This document shows positions 35,401 through 46,500 of a stretch of 64,000 nucleotides of DNA, in pieces. The position numbers were made by a program, and so were the translations under genes. Below the pieces are notes generated by a model. It was not told where the DNA came from. It ran no database searches and saw only the letters and a list, made by a program, of their open reading frames with translations. Within the stretch, counting starts at the first letter, position 1, and every line of letters starts with the position of its first letter. The stretch comes from Apostichopus japonicus (lineage: Eukaryota; Echinodermata; Holothuroidea; Aspidochirotida; Stichopodidae): contig NC_092571.1 in assembly GCF_037975245.1 (NCBI RefSeq), forward strand, positions 23,939,564 to 24,003,563, given 5' to 3'.

Positions 35401-38400
35401 TGTTTTGTAGGTACCCAGTCACCACCGATAGCTTTCTTTCCTTCTTGGGTTTTCTTTTAAAATGAAGATAAATTATGATTTCAAAACTTGCGAGGCATAT
35501 GTTGTATGTATGTATGTATGTATATTAGATCCTCCTGCAAGCAGGAACTCGCGAGGAAGCCTAATTGGCTTATTAAAGCCGCAAGCTGACCGAAGTCAGT
35601 CTCTCATATTCATATTTAACGGCCATGATTATGAATTGTTAATTGTCAACAACTCTGTAACTGGACGACATACATTAATCTGGGAGTGACTCGAACCGGG
35701 GACCTTATGATTGAAAGGCACCGGTGTTAACCACTGAGCTAACACTCCACTTTACTAACACTCCATGGAGCTAACACTCCATGTTACTTTCATAGTTTGA
35801 CCTGGTATGATTATGTTAGTACTTCATCAAAGTTAAAGAGTGACTAATACATTGGTGAACTGCTCCACAAATTACACAAGAAAGAGAGAGACGGAATATT
35901 TGGAGCGTCGCATGGAAAAAGGAACCAAGGCAATGGCCTTGTGATCTAAGGTTATAATACTGGCGAGGGGATTGTGTTTTGTCGTTGCGCAAGGCACTTT
36001 AATCTTTACATTTCCTCTCTTTGCCCAGGTGTATAAAATGGGGACCTGTGAAATGACTTGTTCAATTATTGTGAGTTTTCTGGGCCGATTTGTGGCTGGG
36101 CTCCTATATTATAGTCACTGCAGTGACCTGGGAGAGACTGTCTTGAATTGTTCAAGAGGTGTGGCTAATAATTGTCACCCTCGAATGACCATGCAGGGCC
36201 TTAAACTGTTGTAAAGTTGTTGCGAGAAGTCTTTGCCTTGATACAAGACTATAAATCTGTCAACTAATTTGAGCTAAATTTTTATTTGCTTTTAAGAAAT
36301 ACTGCTATTATATATGAATATTCATTTACAGTTTCTTTCTTTTCTCTTTATGTCTAAATCCAGCTACAGAGAAAAAGGAAAATTGGAAGACCTGGATAAT
36401 TGAATTGTATCCTTTATTGGAATTACTTTCAAATTGCTATTTATTTCCTCTCTCTATTTTGTTATTCTAAAGAAATATGTTTTGTGCTAATTTTATGCAA
36501 ATAAAGTAACTGTAAATCAAATGCCAATCATCATTTGCTATACATTTGTAGATGGTGCATGGTTTAATATAGATGATGCCTGGCTAAATTTAGATGGTGC
36601 ACGGTTTTATGTAGCTGGTGCATGGTTTAATGTAGATGATGCACTGTTATATTTAGATGGTGCACGGTTTAATGTAGATGGTGCACGGTATAATGTAGAT
36701 GATGCACAGTTATATTTAGATGGTGCACGGTTTAATGTAGATGGTGCATGGTTTAATGTAGCTGATGCACTGTTATATTGAGATGGTGCACGGTTTAATG
36801 TAGATGGTGCACGGTTATATTAAGATGGTGCATGGTTTTATGTAGCTGGTGCACGGTTATATTTAGATGGTGCACGGTTTAATGTAGATGGTGCACAGGT
36901 TAATGTAGATGATGCACAGTTATATTTAGATGGTGCAGGTTTTAATGTAGATGGTGCATGGTTTAATGTAGATGATGCATGGTTATATTTAGATGGTGCA
37001 TGGTTTTATGTAGCTGGTGCATGATTTAATGTAGATGATGCACAGTTATATTTAGATGGTGCAGGTTTTAATGTAGATGGTGCATGGTTTAATGTAGCTG
37101 GTGCACGGTTATATTTAGATGGTGCATGGTTTTATGTAGCTGGTGCATGATTTAATGTAGATGATGCACAGTTATATTTAGATGGTGCAGGTTTTAATGT
37201 AGATGGTGCATGGTTTAATGTAGCTGGTGCACGGTTATATTTAGATGGTGCATGGTTTAATGTAGCTGGTGCATGATTTAATGTAGATGATGCACAGTTA
37301 TATTTAGATGGTGCATGGTTTAATGTAGCTGGTGCATGGTTTAATGTAGATGATGCATGGTTATATTTAGATGGTGCATGGTTTTATGTAGCTGGTGCAT
37401 GATTTAATGTAGATGATGCACAGTTATATTTAGCTGGTGCATGGTTTCATGTAGATGGTGCACGGTTTAATGTAGATGATGCACAGTTAGATTTAGATGG
37501 TGCACGGGTTAATGAAGATGATGCACAGTTATATTTAGATGGTGCATGGTTTAATGTAGATGATGTTCGGTTATATTTAGATGGTGCACGGTTTAATGTA
37601 GATGATGCACAGTTATATTTAGATGGTGCACGGTTTAATGTAGATGATGCACGGGTTAATGAAGATGATGTACGGTTATATTTAGATGGTGCATGGCTTA
37701 ATGTAGATGGTGCATGGTTTAATGAAGATGGTGCACGGTTATATTTAGATGGTGCACGGTTTAATGTAGATGATGCACGGGTTAATGAAGATGGTGCACG
37801 GTTATATTTAGATGGTGCATGGTTTAATGTATATGGTGCACGGTTTAATGTAGATGATGCACAGTTATATTTAGATGGTGCACGGTTTAATGTAGATGAT
37901 GCACGGGTTAATGAAGATGATGCACGGTGATATTTAGATGGTGCATCGTTTAATGTAGATGGTGCATGGTTTAATGTAGATGATGCACAGTTATATTTAG
38001 ATGGTGCACGGTTTAATGTAGATGATGCAAGGTTATATTTAGATGGTGCATGGGTTAATGAAGATGATGCACGGTTATATTAAGATGGTGCACGGTTAAA
38101 TGTAAATGATGCATGGTTATATTTAGATGGTGCACGGTTATATTTAGATGGTGCACGGTTTAATGTAGATGGTGCACGGTTATATTTAGATGGTGCACGG
38201 TTTAATGTAGATGGTGCACGGTTTAATGTAGATGATGCACAGTTATATTTAGAAGGTGCACGGTTTAATGTAGATGGTTCACGGTTATATTTAGATGGTG
38301 CACAGGTTAATGTAGATGGTGCATGGTTTAATGTAGATGATGCACAGTTTAATGTAGATGATGCACAGTTTATATTTAGATGGTGCACGGTTTAATGTAG

Positions 38401-40481
38401 ATGGTGAACGGGTTAATGTAGATGATGCACAGTTAAATTTAGATGGTGCATGGGTTAGTGTAGATGATGCACAGTTATATTTAGATGGTGCACGATTTAA
38501 TGTATATGGCAGATAGCAATGCAAACATCATGTTTGCAGCTTTGTCTTTGAGATCAGAATGGGAAACTTTTTTTCCCTGTAAAATAATTATATGATTCAC
38601 TATGGTGTTTACCTTATCCTTTTCACGTATAGATTTCTGTGTAGAATATTGTTTTAGTTTGCTATTACTTGCACCCTCCTTGCACCATTGTTTTCCCTCC
38701 AGGTGCTATGTAATTAACGTTTTTTTTAATAATGTTTTTTTTTATATATATATTAGCCTCCAATGCCTGCCCCATCCCCGCCCCCCTCACCTCCCCCTCA
38801 ATCAGGGAGATAATTTCCTTATCAAGGGTGAATATTCAGAGCCAAGATGAAGGTATCTGCATCCATGACCCTGCAAGAGGCAGACTTGACTAAGAAGAGA
38901 AATACAGAATTGAAAGAGGAAATAGAAGCAGCTCGTCAAAAGAAGGTTTGTTTTAATTGTAGTTGACAATCGGTATTTAATTTAATTTTTTTTTTGGATA
39001 AATCCTTTCTATGCTATTGTCAAAAACATCTTCCTTTAGCTGCTAATATATTATATCGATGGTTGCCATGGAAAACTTGTTAAATCACTTTTTTCTTTTA
39101 GAATAGATTCCAAATTTTGCATATCTTGTTCATACCTTGTTGTGCTTTGGTAAGCTCAGTTTAAATTCTCTGTTTTAGACTAGGTAGTCCAGCCACTTCC
39201 ACTGATGAGCCTTAGATGGTTAAAGGTCGTTAGTGCATGCCCTTTAAAATAAACTAAGGAGTCAGATTATGGTCCCAAACTGCGTTGTATCCAATCAGCC
39301 ATTTCGAAGTTTTTAAGTGCCCCTGCCCCAAATTCTGCAAATTTAAAGTTGATTGCAAATGCAGCTTAAAGTTTCAAACCCATGTACTTTCTTCAGAGCT
39401 TGATTTCTTATATAAGACAGTCATGATTTTACATCTCGATCGTGATTTGATTTTTGGTTTTCTGTTTAGGAAGCTGAACGGGCAGCAAAAGAAGCTCAGG
39501 AGAGACAGCTTGGCTCAACGGAAGAGAAGGAGATTATTCACGTAGACGAATCTGCCGCAAGGTGAATTTTTGTGATTGTTTTTACCAATTATGCAGGAGT
39601 TTTTAATTAGTAATAGCATCAGATCCATTGGTAATACTTTCACAATTGGCAGTACAGATGTAGATGGTAGTATATATACATATTAGACAATGTCATACTT
39701 ATCTTAGTATTAGGGCTTCGGCCTTGCCAGCTTTAGTGAAAAATATGTTCCCCCCATGATAAATCATTGTTCAAAGCCACGCCAAGGTATACATTTGACT
39801 CGACACGTTTGACTGGAGTTCCCTTAATAACCACCAGCCATTATTAAGGGAACTCCAGTCAAACGTGTCGAGTCAAATGTATACCTTGGCGTGACTTTGA
39901 ACAATGATTTATCATGGGGGGAACATATTGATACTCTTGTTAAGAAATTGAATTCCCGACTTTATTGCCTCAGGAAAATGTCAAACTTTAATGTTCGCTC
40001 TGAAATTTTGGAAATGTTTTATAATGCTACAATTTGTGGGGTCTGGCGTTATTGTCTTATATGCTGGGGTGGAAATGTAGTTAATTCGGAAAGAGATCGT
40101 ATCGATGGAATTAGAAAGAAAGCGGAAGAGGTGATCGGTACTTCCCAGCCTACGGTAGACGAAGTTTATCAATGCTTACTCCAGGGTAAACTTGACACTG
40201 TGTGGGGGGACAGTGCCCACCCACTCCATGACCATCTCCATGACAGTTGCATGAGTAGGGGCAGTGGGAGACTGAGACTCCCATGCTTGAAAACCAACAG
40301 ACACCGCAATTCATTCATCCCATGTGCAATTCAACTTTTCAACAGCAATCTTCAACGTTAATTTCTTACCCCTCTTACCATATTATCTGTACAGTCATAT
40401 TTTTTTCTTTCTTTTTTTTTCTATCATTTGAAAATTTTTATAGTACGTGCGAGTACACGAATTTCCATATTGGATCAATAA

Positions 40482-40517
<36 letters not shown>

Positions 40518-43500
40518 CCGAACTGATGACATTTCTCCTGCAAACTACAAATCGATTGACAAATAAGGACAAAAGAAAAAGACAAGTTATACACATCTGT
40601 GCCGCAATATCCATAGGAAATGCTTCTTCTTTGTGAAGAATTAATGGCTGAGAAACAAAGTGATACTCTTTTGTTCATGATAAATATGCGAAACCCTAAA
40701 ATTTAACCCCCCCCCCCCCGTTCATAAAAGATGTACTAGGTTATTGCAGTAACAGTGTGTTGACAAATCACACTTTGAAATATGGATTGAAATGAAATTG
40801 AGACAATTACTGCTGTCATTCATGGAACAAAATGGAACACTTCAGATTGAGTGTTGTTAAAATTTATAAACGACATTTCTCTATCTTGAGGAATTTATCA
40901 ATTTTTTTTTTTTGGACAAAGACACTCAATGGTCAATCTTGAATCATGTTGAATAATGAATTTCTCTTTTTGTCTCCAGTAACCCCAAAGTTGCCAACAT
41001 CGTCTGCCAGCCAGAGTCTACTCCTAGACGCCGTTTAAAGATTCCACAGTTGTTTATTCCACAGTCACCCAGACTGATCAGCCAGAACTCTACCCCAAGG
41101 GCTGCCCCATCTCCCATTGCTCCTCCACCTGGGACGTTCATTGAGATTCCACAGGCTACACAAGTAGACATTTTGTACCTTAACGTTATCTCAGTTTGAG
41201 TAGGTTTACATCATAGTATAGGTGCTGGCCGACGGTACATTCACGGCCTGATATGCTAGACTACAAAGAGTTACAGAATGTACTATATGTGTGTGATCTC
41301 CTCTATATGTGTGTGATCTCCTATATATATATATATCTGTGTGATCTTTTTATGTGTGTGTGATCTGCTCTATATATGTGTGTGATCTCTATTCATATGT
41401 GTGTGTGTGATCTCTACACATGTGTGTGATCTCTTTATATTTGTGTGTGTGTGATCTCCTCTATATGTGGTTGTGATCCCCTTTATATGCGTGTGATCTC
41501 CTATATATGTCTGTGTGATCTCTATGTGTGTGTGATCTCCTCTATATATGTGTGATCTCCTCTATATATGTATGTGATCTCCTCTTTATATGTGTGTTTG
41601 TGATCTCCTCTTTATATGTGTGGGATCTCCTCTATGTGTGATCTCCTCTATATATGTATGTGATCTCTTAATATGTGTGTTTGTGATCTCCTCTTTATAT
41701 GTGTGGGATTCTATGTGTGATCTCCTCTATATATGTATGTAATCTCTTAATATGTGTCTTTGTGATCTCCTCTGTATATGTGTGTGGTCTCCTCTATATA
41801 TGTGTGTTCTCCTCTCAATATGTATGTGTTCTCCTCTTTATATGTGTGTGGTCTCCTCTATATATGTGTGTTCTCCTCTCTATATGTAGGTGATTTCCTC
41901 TTTATATGTGTGTGGTCTCCTCTATATATGTGTGTTCTCTCTATATGTGTGTGATTTCCTCTGTATATGTGTGTGGTCTCCTCTATATATGTGTGTTCTC
42001 CTCTCAATATGTATGTGATCTCCTCTTTATATATGTGTTTGTGATCTCCTTTTTATATGTGTGTGGTCTCCTCTATATATGTATGTTCTCCTCTCAATAT
42101 GTATGTGATCTCCTCTTTATATGTGTGTGGTCTCCTCTATATATGTGTGTTCTCCTCTCTATATGTATGTGATCTCCTCTGTATATGTGTGTGGTCTCCT
42201 CTATATATGTGTGTTCTCCTCTCAATATGTATGTGATCTCCTCTGTATATGTGGGTGGTCTCCTCTATATATGTATGTTCTCCTCTCAATATGTATGTGA
42301 TCTCCTCTTTATATGTGTATGGTCTCCTCTATATATGTGTGATCTCCTCTATATATGTATGTGATCTCCTCTTTATATGTGTGTTTGTGATCTCCTCTCT
42401 ATATATGTGTGTTCTCTCTATATGTATGTGATTTCCTCTGTATATGTGTGTGGTCTCCTCTATATATGTGTGTTCTCCTCTCTATATGTATGTGATCTCC
42501 TCTACATGTGTGTGGTCTCCTCTATATATGTGTGTTCTCCTCGCTATATGTATGTGATTTCCTCTTTATATGTGTGTGGTCTCCTCTATATATGTGTGTT
42601 CTCCTCTCTATATGTATGTGATCTCCTCTTTATATGTGTGTGATCTTCTCTATACATGTGTGTGATCTCCTCTATTTGTCAGGGAGCTAACTTGCTTTTA
42701 CAGCTGGGTGCACTCAAATATATAGTAACAGAGTGCATATCAAAGGAGATGATATGTTTCTTATTCAACTTAAACGGATGCTAACAAAAACCTTCAGTGT
42801 GTATTTAGGTTGTAGAATAAAGGAATGTGCAATATATATACATCTAAGGTATAACTTTTATAATAGTTTTACCTTTTATAATAGTTTCCCAGCTTATGGT
42901 ATTGCCATTTCTGTCAAGATGAAATGTTATTTGTCCTTTTTAAAAGCTGCCACCTCGAGAGATGCTTTCACTTGAATGCTTTGAATTTTGTAGATGATTA
43001 ATGATGTTAAATCTAGATTAAAATCTAGCAAAGGTTACTAAATAAATGTTGGCTTTTAAACCAAAAAAGTTACTTCAAGAAAGACATAGGTTTGAATGTT
43101 TGATTTAGTCACCAACATTCCTAGGAGACAAAAACACTGGCAGCAATGACAAGTTGTAACGCACCAAGAAATCACTCCCAAGAATTTCCCTGGCTATTGA
43201 TGAATATGTGACAAAGACTTAAAGTTAACTTCCAGTGAACTACATTCACACACACAAACTTTCTACGTTTACAGCAACTTTCACAGTTGCCATGTTTAAA
43301 TTTTATCCCCATCTTTTCAGAGATTCAATGCCGCAACTATTCAGACTCCAACTTTAACCAAACCTCCAAGCCTCATCAAGAATTTCCCTGTCTTGTCTAA
43401 GGTGAGTCAACTTTGAAGGCAATGGTCTTTTTCTTCCAAGGGAGCTGATTTGTTGAAAGTTTTAAGCCCACAGTATTTCAGAACAGAAATGAGCTGCCAA

Positions 43501-46500
43501 GGATAGGGGTGCAAGTTGGGGTGGTAAAATTGCTGCAAATCCCATGTGGGCAGAATGTGGCCTGCATTCATAATTATTGTGGTCTGATCAGCTGCAAGGC
43601 CTTTCAAACCATATTTATTCAGCCAGTGGAATCTCATTCGGAAACTGTCTTGAAGAGAGTTGGTCGGAATGGAAGCAAATTTGACCAGTACACTATGATG
43701 AATGTGTTCCTATGTTTAGCACTCAAAGAATAATTGTTTACATTTTGGTTTATTCTTGTAAAGGTTTGTGGGCATTAGACACATTTGAAGTTCTTTGTAA
43801 CGTCTTAATGTAATTTTCTTTCATTTTTGTATGAATGTCCTTCAGTGTGCATTAACATATTTATTTTACTATGATATATTACATTATATTATACAATGTC
43901 ACACCCCTGCTCATGTATGTGACTACCAAAGTACTGTTAAATGTTAATTTTAAATTGATTTAGGACCCTCCTCAGATGAAACAACCGATGTTTGGGGCTC
44001 ATACAGAAGGTCATGAGGTCAATTCTCCTTCTATAGATGAAGAACAGGAGGCCCTCACTCAAGAAACAGGTCAGCATCAATCTACTCATTCTACGTCTGT
44101 ACGAATCATTTTAGTGTATTAACCATTCTTTGCTTGAATCAGGTTGTGTATATCCATACATTCTCTGTATGAGTGGGATAGGATATTGTCCATGAATCAG
44201 CTATAGTTAACTATCAATTCTCTTTATACTGATCAGGTAGCGTAGGATGATTTCTCTATATGAATCAGGCAACATACTATCCAATCTCTATATGAATCAG
44301 GCACTGTACAATAAATTCTCTATATGAATCAGGCAACATACTATCCATTCTCTATAGTGCTTTTTTGGCGGCCTGTGAGATGTCTCAAGAAAAAGAAATA
44401 AAATATATTTTACATCATCACAAAAAACAAGCTAGCTGCTAAGAATTTATCGGCACTAATGATGCTGTCAGGTAGGCCTATTAATTATCAACTGTACTGT
44501 ATTGACATTATGTTTTTGTGACTACAGATTAAGTACACACACCTATTGCTTGAAAGTCCTCAGAATCAAAGGTTTGAAATCAACAGCAGGTCGTTGGTTA
44601 GGTGTGGCCCAGTCAATGTTTCACTCCTTATATCTAGCCCATTCATTCAAAAAAGTTGCCCACCCCTGCTCTATATGAAATCAGGCACTGTACAATCAAT
44701 TCTCTATATGAATCAGGTAGCACATTCCCCCTTTCTCTGTTCAATTGTGATAGTGCATTTTTCACTTGGTGTCCCAACAAGCATATCACCCTTACTCCTG
44801 CAGACGAGGTACCCATGGAAACTGATGCAAACTCCTCTCAGAGTTACATCCCAGAGACCCCATCTTCTACCCCTACCACACCCGGCATTGACCCTCCACC
44901 ACATCCAAAGGGAACTGACGACACGCAGACCCAAGAAGAGCTCAGTCTCAGTCAAATGCGAGAAAGGATTCGTAATTTGCCTCGTTCTCCCGGCTTCCAG
45001 TTTGCCCGAAGGCCAATGTATGACCAGCAGGAAGAACAGGTAGAGCTTGCCTTGCATTTGAAATTTATCACTGAGAATGGCAGATACAGATAGGCCAGAA
45101 TTGTTTGAAAATCCGCACTTTAGTAAGACTGCTGTTCATGTTTTGCCACTGGCCGCTCCTTTCAAGGTTGATAGCCTGGAACATTAGCCTATGTGTTACG
45201 TATTTAATTCGCCAAGCCTAGCAAAGAAAATGAACGTGGAAAAGTCACTTGCACAGCTCAATTTTCCCGAGATCTACCGCGAGAGCCAATGAAAATGCCA
45301 GAGGCAGGTAAACTGTTACGGCAGGGCGCATTTTAAATATTAAGTTTGATTTCCCCATAGTAATTTAGTCATTTACACTTTAAAATGAAACCAAGAAATT
45401 TGTTAATGTGCTATTGTCTGGTGATACATCAGAGATAATTATGCAATGCCCAATAAACTTTATTTATCTCACTAAAATGCGGGTATGCGCTAAAGCTGGC
45501 CGTTACATCATACTCCCTACTGCATATGTTGTACACATCAAGATTTTTGTTCCCCCTCGAGATGCTTTCTCCGCACTATTCTTTTTAACTGTTTCTTCTT
45601 CGTTTTTTCAAACAGCCATTTTCACCGACTCAAAATGCACAAAATGCATCGGACACATTTCTGAGCAGTTTCTTTGGCCAGGTATGTAAGCTGAGATTTA
45701 AAGACTTCTATTCTTGAAACCCTAGTTGTCATGCTTTTTCAAAATGTTCCAGTCATCAAACTTTCAAATTATATTGATCAGAATTTGAAAGACTACTTGA
45801 AGAACTGGGTCAATAAACAATCACTTTGAAATATGAAATAAACAATCACACTTAGATATGAAATAAACAATCACATTGAAATATGAAATAAAGAATTATT
45901 TTCACGATTAATACACCTGAGAGGAATTAGTGAATAACTTCTGTCGATAAAATTCTGTCAAATAGATACTCTTAGATTTCATATTCATAGATATGAAAGA
46001 CTGAATACTTGTCAATAATTCTAACTGTGACATTGCAGATCCACTAGTGGTGTAGTTTTCATGGGTTCTTTCAGTGAGTCAAACAAAGGGGAAGGCTTGG
46101 TTCAAAATGTCTCAGGAACCAGATTTTCTTGACCTATTCAAACTGCTGATGTGAAGCGACGTTTATTCTAGCCTTCCAGGGATTTGGTATTTCAGATAAT
46201 GCAAATTGGGAAACGAAGGGTGCTTTGGTTTGTTCTTTAAACGGTTTTGAAACAACTTAATTTTGTTCACTCATGGCTTTACTGCAGTGATGATGAGTGC
46301 GATGCCACCTTCACCTACTTCCGTATTTGAGAAGTTGGTGAGATATGCTGAGGTACACGCTTGTCTGTTGGATGGGGTTGGGACGAGGTACACGTTTGTC
46401 TGTCAGATGGGAATGTTAACTGCAGGCTATCGTGGGAGCAGGGTCGGGTGCAGCAATGACACACCTGCCTCGTAAATCTCTGAACACTCTCTGACAAGCT

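Noticed and set aside
36521-38524. Seven-residue-repeat ORFs (DGARFNV, NRAPSTL); also considered as a CRISPR-like array
   Set aside because: Unit is 21 bp without unique spacers, the genome is eukaryotic, and the array lies in an intron.
41699-42643. Series of 60-88-codon hydrophobic ORFs (YVCGLLYICVFSS type)
   Set aside because: Direct read-through of the TCTCCTCTATATATG minisatellite in a SIX6OS1 intron.
44546-45093. ORFs of 165 and 145 codons around 44.5-45.1 kb as a separate gene
   Set aside because: The 145-codon frame is SIX6OS1 exon 44804-45039 extended into introns; the 165-codon frame is its shadow.
46288-46333. Possible extra SIX6OS1 exon (after TTTACTGCAG, reads MSAMPPSPTSVFEK)
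   Set aside because: Its phase does not fit the phase-0 junction between exons 45616-45681 and 46732-46792, which join cleanly without it. It may be a decayed exon copy.
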